Of a stretch of DNA of 64,000 nt, positions 11,507-22,900 are shown piece after piece. Within the stretch, counting starts at the first letter, position 1. Every line of letters begins with the position of its first letter. The notes under the pieces were generated by a model. It saw only the letters and a list, made by a program, of their open reading frames with translations. It was not told the origin of the DNA and searched no databases. Position numbers and translations under genes: made by a program. Source of the stretch: Glycocaulis abyssi (GTDB lineage Bacteria > Pseudomonadota > Alphaproteobacteria > Caulobacterales > Maricaulaceae); NCBI RefSeq assembly GCF_041429775.1, contig NZ_CP163421.1, positions 2,009,001-2,073,000 on the forward strand. The letters run 5' to 3'.

Positions 11507-12778
11507 TCAGGGCACCGGCATGAAGAGGATGACCGGATCGCGCCGTTCGCGCTGCGGCGGCGAGCCGTCTTCAGGAAACAGCTCCCACTGCGCATTGGCC
11601 AGCACAAACAATCGCCCGTCAGACACGCGCGCGGTGGTGGGCTCATCAAAGTCCGGGTGGCCGGTCAGGACCGGGCGGACCGTCGCCTGCTGCCCCCAGG
11701 CGTCCAGCGCGATGTGAAAGACGCCATGCGGCTGCACGCCGTTGCGCACGCCATAAAGCTCGCCATAGCTGTCGATTGTCAGGCCGTCAAAGCCGATCAG
11801 GCTGCCTTCGAGCACCTCTACCCGCGAAGCCTCGCGGCTGACCGGATCGATGCGCCACAGCCCCGTGGCATAGTCCACCACCCAGAGCGCGCCCTGCGCT
11901 ACGGCCAGACCCTGCAGGGAGGCAAACCGGCTGTCTTCGGCGTAAATTTCAAGAACATTGCGCGGCGCGGTCAGCGTGTAGATACGCCCCTCCACACTGT
12001 CGCTGGCATAGACGATACCGTCCTGCACCACGACATCGGAGAAACGTCCGGCACCGGCGATTGTATGACGCTCGGAAATCTCGCCAGTGAACAGATCAAA
12101 CGCAATCAGGGCGGTCTCACGTTCGCCGGGTAGCCCTTCAGGCGTCAGCGCGGTACGCGCGGTGGCGGCGTAGAGAATGCGGTTACGTCCGTCGAGCGCC
12201 ATGCCGTACACCGAACCCATGCCGTCTTCCGGGCCGGCCAGGCGTTCAGGATTGCGCGGATCGTCAAGACGCACCGCATAGATGGAGGCATCAGCCACGG
12301 CACCGAGATACAGCCGCTCGGCATCGATATCGACCGCGAAAGTTTCAACCAGCGCATCGGGCAGCGGCACCGACAGATAGCGCTCGGCCCGGCCTACCGG
12401 CACAAGGTTCTGCGCCATCCGTTCGCGCAAGGCCGCAAGCCGGGATGGTGCATGTTCTTGGAGCGCTGCTTCCAGCCCGCGCGCTGCCGCCAGATCAAGG
12501 CTGAACCCCGCCTGGATGAGCGCATCGAGCGCATCCAGCGCACCATCCAGATCGCCGCCATTGGCCGCCAGCGCCACCGCATTGGTCAGCAGCCCGAAAT
12601 GGCCCGGCTGAAGCGCCAGCGCGGCGGCATTGGCTTCCGCCGCGCCTGCCCAGTCGCCTTCAGCCGCCAGCATGCGCGTTTCAGCGCGCAGGGCCTGTGA
12701 CTGGCCCAGAAGCGAGCCGGGCGCGGGTGTATCGGAAAGAGCGAGCGAGGCCGCAAGGGCAAGAGCAAGTGTGATCAT
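11507..12778 (-). CDS. Exported TPR-like plus beta-propeller protein
   Basis: 423 residues with an N-terminal signal peptide (MITLALALAASLALS). Residues about 25-120 are Ala-rich helical repeats resembling TPR units (GDWAGAAEANAAALALQPGH). From about 135 onward the sequence has repeated blades of NHL/SMP-30 type, for example DGRNRILYAATA, GIVYASDSVEGRIY, GALWVVDYATGLWRID and DGLTIDSYGELYGV. The propeller may bind a ligand or partner in the periplasm. No enzymatic signature was found and I assign no function. It lies 66 bp upstream of ftsK on the same strand. Confidence 0.65.
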   Translation of the reverse strand: MITLALALAASLALSDTPAPGSLLGQSQALRAETRMLAAEGDWAGAAEANAAALALQPGHFGLLTNAVALAANGGDLDGALDALDALIQAGFSLDLAAARGLEAALQEHAPSRLAALRERMAQNLVPVGRAERYLSVPLPDALVETFAVDIDAERLYLGAVADASIYAVRLDDPRNPERLAGPEDGMGSVYGMALDGRNRILYAATARTALTPEGLPGERETALIAFDLFTGEISERHTIAGAGRFSDVVVQDGIVYASDSVEGRIYTLTAPRNVLEIYAEDSRFASLQGLAVAQGALWVVDYATGLWRIDPVSREASRVEVLEGSLIGFDGLTIDSYGELYGVRNGVQPHGVFHIALDAWGQQATVRPVLTGHPDFDEPTTARVSDGRLFVLANAQWELFPEDGSPPQRERRDPVILFMPVP

Positions 12779-12828
12779 GGGACGGGAGGTTTGCCCTCAC
12801 CGCCCCTGATGGCAAGCCGCAATGGCTG

Positions 12829-14055
12829 CTAGTCGTTCTCGCCCAGCACGCGCTTGCGCCGCGCCATCAGCTTCAGGCGCAGGGCGTTGAGGCGGATAAA
12901 GCCTTCTGCGTCCTTCTGGTCGTAGACCATGTCTTCCTCGAAGGTGACATGGGCCAGCGAGTAGAGCGTAGCGGGCGAGGACCGGCCGACCACATTCACG
13001 CTGCCCTTGTAGAGTTTCAGACGCACCTCGCCGGTCACATGGCGCTGGGAGTGGTCGATGGCGGCTTGCAGCATCTCGCGCTCAGGGCTGAACCAGAAGC
13101 CCTCATAGAGCAGCTTGGCATAGCGCGGCATCAGCTCGTCTTTCAGGTGCATCGCGCCGCGATCAAGCGTGATCTGCTCGATACCCCGGTGGGCCATCAT
13201 CAATATGGTCCCGCCCGGCGTCTCGTAAATGCCGCGCGACTTCATGCCGACAAAGCGGTTCTCGACGAGGTCCAGACGGCCAATGCCGTGAATGCGGCCA
13301 TACTCGTTGAGCTTCGTCAGCAGCGTGGCAGGCGAGAGCGCCTTGCCATTGATCGACACCGCATCGCCGCGCTCAAACCCGATGGTGATGTATTCCGGCT
13401 TGTCCGGCGCAGCTTCAGGGTCATTGGTGCGCTGATAGACAATGTCGGAGGCTTCCTCGGCCGGGTCTTCAAGGATTTTGCCCTCAGAGGAGGTGTGCCA
13501 GAGATTGGCATCGACCGAGAAGGGCGCTTCGCCGCGCTTGTCCATGGCCACCTCGATGCCGTTGGCCTCGGCATAGGCGATCAGCTTGGTACGTGAGTTG
13601 AGATCCCATTCGCGCCACGGCGCGATGCATTTGAGGTCCGGGTCGAGGGCGGCCACGCCCAGCTCAAAGCGCACCTGGTCATTGCCCTTGCCGGTCGCGC
13701 CGTGGGCCACGGCATCCGCGCCGGTTTCATGGGCGATCTCGACAAGCCGCTTGGCGATGAGGGGCCGCGCGATGGAGGTGCCGAGCAGGTACTGACCCTC
13801 ATAGACGGCATTGGCCCGCACCATGGGGTAGCAGTAATCGCGTACGAACTCCTCGCGCAGATCGTCGATATAGATCTCCTTCACGCCGGCCTTTTCGGCC
13901 TTGCGGCGAGCCGGTTCCAGCTCCTCGCCCTGCCCCAGATCAGCGGTGAAGGTGACAACCTCCGCGTCATAATGGTCCTGCAGCCATTTCAGGATCACCG
14001 ACGTGTCCAGCCCGCCCGAATAGGCGAGGACGATCTTCTTGACGGACTTGGACAT
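12829..14055 (-). CDS. argG: Argininosuccinate synthase
   Basis: 408-residue arginine-biosynthesis enzyme joining citrulline and aspartate with ATP. The PP-loop AYSGGLDTS is at residues 10-18, and the family segments [25 protein letters not shown] and NLWHTSSEG are all present. The start [15 protein letters not shown] is preceded by AAAGGA and matches the family; a longer open frame upstream is not used. argE of the same pathway is about 40 kb away in this window. Confidence 0.97.
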   Translation of the reverse strand: MSKSVKKIVLAYSGGLDTSVILKWLQDHYDAEVVTFTADLGQGEELEPARRKAEKAGVKEIYIDDLREEFVRDYCYPMVRANAVYEGQYLLGTSIARPLIAKRLVEIAHETGADAVAHGATGKGNDQVRFELGVAALDPDLKCIAPWREWDLNSRTKLIAYAEANGIEVAMDKRGEAPFSVDANLWHTSSEGKILEDPAEEASDIVYQRTNDPEAAPDKPEYITIGFERGDAVSINGKALSPATLLTKLNEYGRIHGIGRLDLVENRFVGMKSRGIYETPGGTILMMAHRGIEQITLDRGAMHLKDELMPRYAKLLYEGFWFSPEREMLQAAIDHSQRHVTGEVRLKLYKGSVNVVGRSSPATLYSLAHVTFEEDMVYDQKDAEGFIRLNALRLKLMARRKRVLGEND

Positions 14056-14227
14056 GGGCGGGGTTCCTTTCTTCAGGCAGGCTTTGCGGCGGCGCACCAT
14101 AGTGGGAAGGAGGCTGGCAGGAAAGCGCCCGATGCGTATCGTCCCGCCGCGCGCCGAGCAGCACTGGACAAGCGAGCCAAGCATCGTCACTTTCCGCGCC
14201 AACGCGACAGGATAAGGAGTGACCCCC

Positions 14228-15055
14228 ATGGCCCGCCATCTGGTTATCGTAACAGGAGCCTCGTCAGGCATCGGGGCGGCCTTCGCGAGACAGTTTGCCA
14301 GCAAGGGCTGGGATCTGGCTCTGGTTGCCCGCCGCGAGGACAGGCTGCGTGAACTGGCCGAGGAGATGAAGGCGCGCTTTGGCGTGGACAGCGTCATCAT
14401 CGCGGCAGACCTCTCCAAGGCAAACGCGCCCAAGGAGATCGTCAAGGCGGTGGAGGATGCGGGCCGCCAGGTTGACGGCCTCGTCAATAATGCGGGCGCA
14501 GGCCAGCCGGGCCATTTCATCGAGACGAAATGGACCGATCAGGCGCGCTTCCTGCAGCTCATGGTCACCAACTATCTCGCCCTTGCCCACCTGGTAGCGC
14601 CGGGCATGGCGGAGCGCGGGTTTGGCCGCATCATCAACGTGTCCTCGGTCTCGGCCCTGCTGCCGAGCGCGAACGCCCATACCCGTTTTTCCGGTACGCT
14701 ATATCCGGGCGCCAAGAGCCTGCTCATCAAATTCTCCGAGGCGCTGCATCTGGAGCTGTCGGGCAAGAACGTGCATGTGAGCGCCGTCGCGCCGGGCTAT
14801 ACATGGTCTGAATTCCACGATGTGAACGGCGCGCGCTCGACCGTCTCGCAAATGCCGAAATTCTGGATGCTGACGGCAGAGGAAGTCGCAACCGCAGGGT
14901 ATGACGCGGTAGAGCGCGGCATAGTGCTGCGTGTGCCGGGTGCCTGGTACAAATTCCTCACCGCCCTTTCCAAAGTCCTGCCTGACCCGGTGGGCCGGGC
15001 CATCATGCGCGCGCAGGAAAAGCGCATGGCAGCGCGGGCGGGAGCGAGCCAGTGA
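14228..15055 (+). CDS. Short-chain dehydrogenase/reductase
   Basis: 275-residue SDR with TGASSGIG (nucleotide binding), NNAG and the catalytic YPGAK motif (YxxxK). The Ser is in [10 protein letters not shown]. Length and the C-terminal extension fit the DltE-like group of SDRs; the substrate is unknown. The ATG at 14228 has AAGGAG 8 bases upstream, so the upstream in-frame GTG is rejected. Its last bases overlap the GTG start of pyrF (GTGA), suggesting translational coupling. Confidence 0.85.
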   Translation: MARHLVIVTGASSGIGAAFARQFASKGWDLALVARREDRLRELAEEMKARFGVDSVIIAADLSKANAPKEIVKAVEDAGRQVDGLVNNAGAGQPGHFIETKWTDQARFLQLMVTNYLALAHLVAPGMAERGFGRIINVSSVSALLPSANAHTRFSGTLYPGAKSLLIKFSEALHLELSGKNVHVSAVAPGYTWSEFHDVNGARSTVSQMPKFWMLTAEEVATAGYDAVERGIVLRVPGAWYKFLTALSKVLPDPVGRAIMRAQEKRMAARAGASQ

Positions 15056-15741
15056 GCGCCGATGCCCGCCTCATTACCGCGCTCGATCTGCCGACCATTG
15101 ACGGGGCGAAAAAGCTCGTGGCCGCGATTGGCGATGCGGGCTGCTTCTACAAGATCGGCCTGCAACTTTTCCCGCTGGGCGGGATGGAGCTGTGCCGCGA
15201 GCTCAAAGCCGCAGGGCACGGCGTGTTCCTCGATTTCAAGCTGCACGACATCTCCGCCACGGTGGAGAAGGCCACACGCTCCATCGCGCCTTCAGGGGCC
15301 GATTACCTGACCATCCATGCCGAGCCGCCGGTCATGCGTGCCGCGCACAAGGGCCGCGAGGGGACGGGGCTGAAGCTTCTCGCCGTCACCGTGATGACCT
15401 CCTATGACGATGCCATGCTCAAAGAAATGGGTTTTGCCAAGGGCGCGCGCGATCTCGTGCTGATGCGTACCGAGCAGGCGCTGGAAGCGGGCTGTGACGG
15501 CGTCATCGCGTCCGCCCACGAGGCCGCAGAGCTGCGCGCCCGCTTCGGCGACGGCTTTGACATCGTCACCCCCGGCATCCGCCCGGCGGGCAGTTCTGCC
15601 GACGATCAGGCGCGTATCGCGACACCGGCGGAGGCGATCTCGATGGGTGCCACCCGCATCGTGGTCGGACGGCCGGTCAATGCCGCCCCCGACCCGCGAG
15701 AAGCCGCGCTCGCGATCAATGCGGAGATGGCGGGAATTTAG
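15052..15741 (+). CDS. pyrF: Orotidine-5'-phosphate decarboxylase
   Basis: 229-residue TIM-barrel enzyme making UMP from OMP. The catalytic charged network is in FLDFKLHDI (Lys and Asp), with TPGIRP and the phosphate-binding VVGRPV near the C-terminus. It starts with GTG overlapping the stop of the upstream SDR gene by four bases. A nested inverted repeat begins 4 bases after the stop, followed by a bidirectional terminator. Confidence 0.96.
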   Translation: MSADARLITALDLPTIDGAKKLVAAIGDAGCFYKIGLQLFPLGGMELCRELKAAGHGVFLDFKLHDISATVEKATRSIAPSGADYLTIHAEPPVMRAAHKGREGTGLKLLAVTVMTSYDDAMLKEMGFAKGARDLVLMRTEQALEAGCDGVIASAHEAAELRARFGDGFDIVTPGIRPAGSSADDQARIATPAEAISMGATRIVVGRPVNAAPDPREAALAINAEMAGI

Positions 15742-15745
15742 TTTT

Positions 15746-15853
15746 CCCTCGTCCTTCGAGACGCTTCGCTTCGCTCGCCCTCAGGATGAGGGAAAAGCAC
15801 GACCCAAGCCCTCATCCTGAGGAGCCACGCAGTGGCGTCTCGAAGGACGAGGG
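15746..15853. repeat. Nested inverted repeat, copy A
   Basis: 108-bp palindromic element. Outer 19-base arms CCCTCGTCCTTCGAGACGC and its exact reverse complement lie at 15746-15764 and 15835-15853. Inner arms CCTCAGGATGAGG and CCTCATCCTGAGG face each other. Two further copies occur at 41446 and 42201. It begins right after the pyrF stop. It looks like a REP/MITE-type intergenic family. Confidence 0.88.
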
Positions 15854-15864
15854 CGTAACCAAAC

Positions 15865-15896
15865 AAAAACCCCGGACGTTTCCGTCCGGGGTTTTT
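15865..15896. terminator. Bidirectional terminator between pyrF and trxA
   Basis: Stem CCCCGGACG/CGTCCGGGG with loop TTTC, flanked by AAAAA on the left and TTTTT on the right, so it can serve both convergent genes. Confidence 0.92.
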
Positions 15897-15918
15897 CAAT
15901 TCCAACAGCGAACAGACG

Positions 15919-16239
15919 CTAGATCGTCTCGCTGATCCATTCCTCGATCTTGCCCTTGGCCATGGCGCCCACCTTGGTGGAGACCAGCTCGCCATTATTG
16001 AAGATCATCAGGGTGGGGATGCCGCGCACGCCATACTTGCCCGGCGTCATCGGATTTTCATCGATATTCACCTTGGCAATCGTGATCTTGCCGGAGTGCT
16101 CGGAAGCGATCTGATCGAGCGCAGGCGAAATCTGTTTGCACGGCCCGCACCATTCTGCCCAGAAGTCCACAAGCACGGGGCCACCGGCCTTGAGAACATC
16201 GGTTTCGAAGGAATCGTCAGACACCGCTTTGGTCGCCAT
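15919..16239 (-). CDS. trxA: Thioredoxin
   Basis: 106-residue cytoplasmic thioredoxin. The redox motif WCGPC is at residues 30-34, preceded by VLVDFWAE, and the cis-proline segment is GIPTLMIF. Length is standard. It lies 75 bp downstream of addA on the same strand, the order common in alphaproteobacteria. Confidence 0.97.
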   Translation of the reverse strand: MATKAVSDDSFETDVLKAGGPVLVDFWAEWCGPCKQISPALDQIASEHSGKITIAKVNIDENPMTPGKYGVRGIPTLMIFNNGELVSTKVGAMAKGKIEEWISETI

Positions 16240-16314
16240 GGGCTTTCTCCCTTGGAAGGTTTAAGGCCAGCGCCCGCACATCGGCACGCCAGCCAGCCTT
16301 GATTGCCAGTACAC

Positions 16315-19300
16315 CTAGGAAGCCGCTCCCCTACGGTCAAGCGCGCCGGGCTGCGCGGCCAGTTCAAGGGCCGCATCCATCGCTGCATCGGGCAATGCCA
16401 TAAGGCGGGCTGCGTCCGTCCACACCAGCGCGCAATCGACCCGCCTGCCCGGATAAAGTGCACGCAGGAGCGCTCTATAGGCACCCATCTGCGCCAGATA
16501 GGCCGGGGCCACGTCGGCGACGTCAGCAGGCGGCGGACGGTTGGTCTTGAAGTCCACCACCAGCACGGCCTCCGGCGTGACCAGCAGCCGGTCGACCTGA
16601 CCATTGACCCGCACACCGGGCGGCAGGCCCGGCGCCGTGCCGTTTAAGGACACCTCGGCGCGTGAGCCCGGACCGAACAGGGCGGCAAATTGGGGATGAT
16701 CGATGAGGGTGAGCGTCTCATGGGCAATGGCGTTTCGCTCATCATCGCTAAGCGAAGGCTGGCGGGCGAGAAAATGCTCTGCCGCCTCGCCGCGCCGGCC
16801 GGCAGCGATGTCGGGCAGTATCTGCAAGAGCTTATGCACGAGCGTGCCACGCCGGAACCGGTCACGCCCCCCATCGGCCAGCGGCGACAGGCCCGCAGGC
16901 TCAGCGCCCGCCTCCAGTCCGGCCAGCAGGCGCGAGGGCGCGATGGCGCGGGCAGTGATGGACTCTGTGGGCGCAGGCGCGCGCAGCCAGGCGGGCTTCT
17001 CCCCGCGCTTGTCCTGCCGGTCCGCCTTCTTCTCCTCGGGCTGCGGATCGACGCCATAGCGCCGGGCCTGAGAGGGGCTTTCCCATTCATAATGGGCGGC
17101 AATCTCGTCAATCGCCGTGCCGACGCTGCGCCAGTCATCGCCCTGCCAGGCATTGGCCAGGCGGGCATACCAGGAACTCTTGTCCGGCTTAGCGGAATTG
17201 CCGTAGGCATGGCCGCACACGATCAATCGGTCGCGCGCACGCGTCATCGCCACATAGAGCAGGCGGGCGGACTCGTTCTCCTGATCCTTCTTCCAGCCTT
17301 CGCGCAGCGCGGTGATGATATCCGGCGCGAACGCATCATTCTCTGACCAGAGGAGGCCGCTTTCCTCGTGATCCTCCAGCTGCGGATAGCGGTTGGAAGG
17401 CGGGCTGGTCGTGTCCGGCAGGAAGACGATGGGCGCTTCCAGACCCTTGGCCGCATGCACCGTCATCACGCGCACCTCATCACGCCCGCCTTCGGGATCG
17501 CGTTTGAGCTGGCTGTCAGAGCGGGTGATGGCATCGATGAAACGGGCGAGCGAGGGCGCGCCTTCGCGCTCATGGGCGATGGCGCGGGAGAGGAACTCCT
17601 CCAGCGGATCGCGCGCCTCCTCTCGCAGGCGGGCATAGACGCGCGCTGCGCGGCTCTCGCCCGTGTCAGACGTCTCGCTCAAAAACCGTGCGAAGAAGGC
17701 ATAAGGGGTCAGCGTATCGACGCGGGCGCGCATCGCCGTCAATGCTGCCCTGGCATCGGCGAGGGCGGGATCATTGCTGCGCAGAAGCGCCTCCCACAGC
17801 GTGCCCTTGCGGCCATGGGCGAGGCGGAACAGCACGTCCTCATCAATCGGGGGTGTCTTGGCGTCCAGAGGATGGAAGGCCGGACCCTTGAGCACTTCAG
17901 CCAGCGCCAGATCATCGCCCGGCTGCAGGGCAAAGCGCGCAAGCGAGAGCATGTCCTGAACGACCAGCTGCTCGGGCAGCACCATGCGGTCCGCGCCCGC
18001 CACCGGCACATCTTTTATTTTCAGTTGACGGATGATCTCGGAAAAAAGCCCGCTGCGCTGGCGCACCAGTATGACGATATCGCCCGGCGTTGCTGCGCGG
18101 CGCTCCCAGCCGCCCTTCTTCTCATCCCACACCGTATCACCGCGATCAATAATGCCCTTGATCTCCGTCGCCACCGCTTCGGCGAGCTGGTTGCGCGGGG
18201 AGTTGTAGCGGGCCTTGTCGACCGGACCGTCCACCTCCTCGTCAAGGCTGTCTTCCTCGCCCTTGGGCAGTCTGGGCGTGACCGGCCAGATCTCCACGCA
18301 GCCCGGCGTGCCGCGCCGTGCCGCCTCATGCCCGCGATAGGCCATGAAGGGGTGGTTGCTGGGGGCCGGTTGCACCGGCCGGTCATCGAGAAACTTCACC
18401 TCCGGCGCAGGTGCCGACTCCAGCGTCTCGCGAATATCAGCAAAGGCGAGATCGACCGCGCCGAGCACTTCAGGGGCCGAGCGGAAGGAGGTTTTCAGCT
18501 CCGGCCGGACAAAATCCAGCCGCGCGCCTTCGGCGAGCCCAGCAAGCTTGGTCCCCTGCTCGATAAACCGGGCCGGATCAGCGTTCTGGAAGGAATAGAT
18601 GGACTGTTTCTCATCGCCCACGCAGAACACGGTGCGGGCCAGCTCAGCCGTCCGCTCGCGCCCCTCTCCGGCGAAAAACTCCGCCGACAGAGCATCGATG
18701 ACATCCCATTGTTCCGGCGCGGTGTCCTGCGCTTCGTCAACAAGGATATGATCCAGCCCGCCATCGAGCTTGTAGCGCACCCAGGCCGCCATATCGGCGC
18801 TGCCAAGGAGGCGCGAGGCGCGCACCACCAGATCGGCAAAGTCCACCGCCCGCTCGCGGGCCAGCAGGCGCTCATACTCGGTGATGAAGGCCCGCGCGAG
18901 GGTGAGGCTTGCCGATGTAAGCACGTGCAGGCGCGCAGCCGTAACTCTAGCGAACACGTGCTCCATCCGGACGAGTTCGATCCCGCGAGGTTCGTCTGTC
19001 CCGAAGAGTGCTTCCAGATCGGAACAGGTTTTAGCCGACGCGTCGTTGAAAAACGTCTTGTAAATCTTGCGCTTCGAATCGAAAAAGAAGTCGCGGTAGG
19101 CGTCGTAGGCTGCCTCGAATCTGCTCTCCGAAAGGGCGTCGAGAACAGCATACAGACGGTCTGCGCGTGTCTGGTCTTTTGACTGCGGATTGGCTCGCAA
19201 TGCCTCAGCGCATCGCGTGAGTGATTTAACGTCAACGGCCTGCATCGCCTCGCGGACCACCGATTCTGGTGTTTCACCGGCTTCCACACCCAGCAGGCGC

Positions 19301-19995
19301 GCTGCGGCGGCGATCAGCGGACCGTCGCCTTGCGCCTGCTCGAACAGGTCTGACAGCCTATGGCGATCGTGCGCGGCCTTCTTGAACACCGCCTCAAAGC
19401 CGGTCGGCCCGGCACGGACGGTAATCTCCTCGATGGCGCGCGCGAGGCGGCCAGCCGGGTCCCGGCGCGCGTCCAGATACACTGCGCGCTCGGCCTCAAG
19501 ACGCACCCGCGCGCTCTGTGCATCCTCCTGCGTGGAGAAGCCGGGGGGCAGGCCCGCCTCCAGCGGGAACTGGCGCAACAGGCTGTCACAGAAGGCGTGC
19601 AGGGTCTGGATTTTCAGCCCGCCCGGCGTTTCCAGCGCGCGCGCGAACAGCTTCCTCGCCTCGGCAAGGCGGCGCGGATCGGTATCGGCGTCCTCCCCGG
19701 TCAGGTCTTTGAGCTGAGCCTGAAGCTGCTCATCGCCCATCACCGACCAGTCGCCCAGTTTGCGGAAAAGCCGGGTCTGCATCTCCCCTGCGGCAGCCTT
19801 GGTGAAGGTCACGCACAATATGCGGTCCGGTGACACGCCTTCGAGCAACAGGCGCGCCACCCTGTCCACCAGCACGCGCGTCTTGCCCGAGCCCGCATTG
19901 GCCTCCACGAACACGCTGGCGCGCGGGTCAGCCGCCGCGCGCTGGGCGGCGGAGGCAAGGGCCGCGATGGCGGGGTCAAAGCCGGGCGCGCTCAT
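16315..19995 (-). CDS. addA: Double-strand break repair helicase/nuclease AddA
   Basis: 1226-residue UvrD-type helicase subunit of AddAB, which resects double-strand breaks for RecA loading. Walker A ANAGSGKTRVLVDR is near residue 31 and motif Ia is ILCVTFTKAAAGEM. Motif II is LVDEAQDT and motif VI appears as YVAMTRARDRL. The C-terminal nuclease has the VVDFKTNR motif of the PD-(D/E)XK fold. Its ATG overlaps the addB stop (ATGA). Confidence 0.96.
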   Translation of the reverse strand: MSAPGFDPAIAALASAAQRAAADPRASVFVEANAGSGKTRVLVDRVARLLLEGVSPDRILCVTFTKAAAGEMQTRLFRKLGDWSVMGDEQLQAQLKDLTGEDADTDPRRLAEARKLFARALETPGGLKIQTLHAFCDSLLRQFPLEAGLPPGFSTQEDAQSARVRLEAERAVYLDARRDPAGRLARAIEEITVRAGPTGFEAVFKKAAHDRHRLSDLFEQAQGDGPLIAAAARLLGVEAGETPESVVREAMQAVDVKSLTRCAEALRANPQSKDQTRADRLYAVLDALSESRFEAAYDAYRDFFFDSKRKIYKTFFNDASAKTCSDLEALFGTDEPRGIELVRMEHVFARVTAARLHVLTSASLTLARAFITEYERLLARERAVDFADLVVRASRLLGSADMAAWVRYKLDGGLDHILVDEAQDTAPEQWDVIDALSAEFFAGEGRERTAELARTVFCVGDEKQSIYSFQNADPARFIEQGTKLAGLAEGARLDFVRPELKTSFRSAPEVLGAVDLAFADIRETLESAPAPEVKFLDDRPVQPAPSNHPFMAYRGHEAARRGTPGCVEIWPVTPRLPKGEEDSLDEEVDGPVDKARYNSPRNQLAEAVATEIKGIIDRGDTVWDEKKGGWERRAATPGDIVILVRQRSGLFSEIIRQLKIKDVPVAGADRMVLPEQLVVQDMLSLARFALQPGDDLALAEVLKGPAFHPLDAKTPPIDEDVLFRLAHGRKGTLWEALLRSNDPALADARAALTAMRARVDTLTPYAFFARFLSETSDTGESRAARVYARLREEARDPLEEFLSRAIAHEREGAPSLARFIDAITRSDSQLKRDPEGGRDEVRVMTVHAAKGLEAPIVFLPDTTSPPSNRYPQLEDHEESGLLWSENDAFAPDIITALREGWKKDQENESARLLYVAMTRARDRLIVCGHAYGNSAKPDKSSWYARLANAWQGDDWRSVGTAIDEIAAHYEWESPSQARRYGVDPQPEEKKADRQDKRGEKPAWLRAPAPTESITARAIAPSRLLAGLEAGAEPAGLSPLADGGRDRFRRGTLVHKLLQILPDIAAGRRGEAAEHFLARQPSLSDDERNAIAHETLTLIDHPQFAALFGPGSRAEVSLNGTAPGLPPGVRVNGQVDRLLVTPEAVLVVDFKTNRPPPADVADVAPAYLAQMGAYRALLRALYPGRRVDCALVWTDAARLMALPDAAMDAALELAAQPGALDRRGAAS

Positions 19996-22900
19996 GCCTC
20001 ATCCTCCCCGTTGCCGCTCTCCTTGTCCGGCGCCGTCGACCATTCCTTGCGGCGGGCAAGATGGTCGTAATCGCCATACTCATTGACGAATTTGCGCCGC
20101 GGTTGGCTATGATAGGGCGTAGACGGATCATCGAATTTGGCGATATAGCGCCCCAGCCGCTCCAGCGCCGCGTCGGCCAGCTCTTCAGGGTTGCGCGCCG
20201 GCTCACCCTTGGGCGGCTGGTCGGTGATGCCGCGAACCTCGCCTGGCTTTTTGGTGCCTTTGACGCCGATATAGGCATAGCCGGCGATCGGCCCGGCCGG
20301 AATACCGTCAAATCCGCCGCCCGCCAGTATCGCGCCCTGCAGTGTGAGCTGGGGCGAGAACCCGGCCAGCACCTCCTTGACGCTGGGAATTCTCCCGGTC
20401 TTGAAATCCAGGATGTGATATCCGTCAGGACCGCTATCGATCCGGTCGGCTCTGGCCGTCAGGCGGAACGGGCCGCCGGGCGCGCGAATATCGATCCGGC
20501 CTTCGGCTTCAACGCCTTGGCCCGCCGGGACGATGCCATTGACGCGGCGTTCAGCCTCCCAGGCCACGACCCAGCTGGCCGCGTGGGAAAAGCGGGGCAG
20601 CTCGCTTCCCAGATCGCTTTGGGCAAATCCGGCCTCCAGCAGGGCGGCCTCGCCCAGCGCCACCAGCTCAGCATGCGCGGTTTCGGGGAGTATGGGCCGG
20701 TCACCCAGCTGGCGCGTCCATTGTTCCAGTGCCGCATGCCACGCCGTCCCGCGCTCGGCGCCGCCGGGCTCCTGATCCAGCGGATCAAGCACTCTCAGCT
20801 TCAATATCCGTTTTGCATATACCGCATACGGATCACGTACCCATGTCTCCGCGCCAGTAACCGGCATTTCGCGGGGCCGGTCGGCGAGAGGCGGGGTGGG
20901 CAAGGGCTCCGGAGCGGGCAACAGAACCCTTTCAGGGGCGTCCAGCGCGCTGGCAAGCGCCGCATAATCGGGGTCCGGTTTCAGGGCATCGCCCACATGG
21001 TCCGCTCCCAGCTTGCCGCGCGCGAGCGTCTGCAATCGCCACATCCAGCGCGATGCGACCGTGGGCGCACCATCAGCCATGGTGGAGCGTGTAAGGATCA
21101 CCTCTGCGGTGGAGGCAAGCTCGGCAAAATCGTGGGCGGAAAGGCCCAGCCTGCGTTCGGGCGAGGGCAAGCCGGCTGCCTTGCGCATCCCGCGCGACAG
21201 GAAGGGATCGGCGGCCATGGCCTGCGGCCACACGCCTTCGTTTAGCCCAGCCAGGATTACCAGATCAGCGTGAAGCAGGCGCGCTTCGAGCGGGCCGAGC
21301 AGAGCCAGTCTTGGATGCGTGCCGGAGCGCGGGCGCACGCGCCGGGCGCGCGCGGTTTCCAGCCATATCCGCGAGAAGGCCCGCAAGGACAGAGCCGGCA
21401 GGGCGTCCGCCTCCTCCAGAAATTCCCGCATCAGCCCGGCGGCCTGCTCACCCGCTTCCCCGGCCCAGAGCCGGTCTGCCCCCGCCTGCGCCGCACCGCG
21501 CGCCAGCGCTTCGCCGGCCTGCGCCAGAGCAGCTGCCCACACGCGCACAGGCTGTTCACCCTCAAGGGCGAGGAGCGGGGTCAGGCCCTGCTCGATCTCA
21601 TCGATCAGCACACGCCATATATCCGGGTCGCCATCCTTTATCCGTGCACGCACATCACCCAGCGACTGGCCGGGCCTGCGCCCGCGCAAGCGCTTTGCCT
21701 CCAACGCCGTCAGCGCCGCCATCAGGGCGGGCCGCGGCCGTCCAAGCGTGAACAGGGGCGAGGCCCACAAGGCCGTCAGGGCCAGCGCGGAGCCGGGATC
21801 GCTCGCAGCTTCCAGCACGCGGACGAGAAAGCTGCCCGGCGCCGTATCGCTCAAGGCTTCGCCCGCACTGTCATCAAGCCGGACATCAAAGCGCGCCATT
21901 TCGGTGGTGACACGCCGCGCCAGTGCGCGGTCCGGCGTGACGACCATGGCGGTACGCCCCGGTATTGTCAGTGTATGGCGCAAGGCCAGCGCAATCGCCC
22001 GCGCCTCGCTGGCCGGATCACGCGCCTCAATGACCGAGAGGCCGCGCAGCCCCTCCTTCACGATATCGCCCTTCCATTCCTTTCCCAAAGCTGCAAGCCG
22101 CAACAGCCAGTCGGCGGTCTGGTCCGCCGGACGCAAAGCCTCCGTTACAAGCCGCGCCCGCGCCTCGGCGGACCGGCCGGGCCAGTATATCCGTTCACGG
22201 ATTGGCCACTCACGCACTTCCTGCCGGCTGATACCGATGCGCTCGATAAGAGATTTCATCGCGCGTTGCGGATGGCCGTCATCAATCGCGTTCCAGCTGG
22301 AGTCGTCCATGAAGCCGGCAAAGCCCGGCAGCACGACCGCGCCCTGCTCAAGCCTGCAGACCGTGGCCAGCAATTCAGCCGCCGCCGGAATGGAGCCTGT
22401 GGAGCCTGCCGCGATTACCGGGCCATCGGGCGGCACCTCACGCCAGCGCGCGGCGAGCGCGTTCAGAAGCCCGGAGCGGCGGCGGGCCGGATCCACCAGC
22501 CCCAACGCAGCCAGATGCCGGGGCCATGCCTCCAGCACGATGTCCAGGAACATCGCCGCTTCCTGCCGCCCTTGCGGCAGCGCGGCGCGCATAGCCGCGT
22601 CCAGACCCGACAGATCGTCAACGCCTTCAGAGGCAAATTCGTCCAGCAGGCCGGCCAGCGTATCGGCCAGCACCAGTGCGCCATCGGCGGCCATCTCCCG
22701 GCCTGATGCCGTCTCGCGGGCGATGATGAGGCTGGCCAGTTCAAAGCGCCGCCGCGCCGCGCTGATGGCAGGCAGGGCGAGCGTGGCGAACTCGCCCGGC
22801 TCGAAGGGTGGTTCGTCTGCGTCCACATCGCCCAGTGGGCGGATCAGCGGCAATATCGCCGCCGGAATACCTTTTTGCGCCTGTATGGCGCTGAACGCCT

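Noticed and set aside
14056-14520. Upstream extension of the argG open frame
   Set aside because: It overlaps the divergent SDR gene, and argG has a clear ribosome-binding site and family-type start at 14055.
15746-15853. CRISPR array or terminator
   Set aside because: Only nested inverted arms, no regularly spaced direct repeats, and no T-run adjoining the outer arms.
17368-19182. Plus-strand 604-codon open frame inside addA
   Set aside because: Antisense to a conserved helicase gene, of low-complexity composition and without known motifs.
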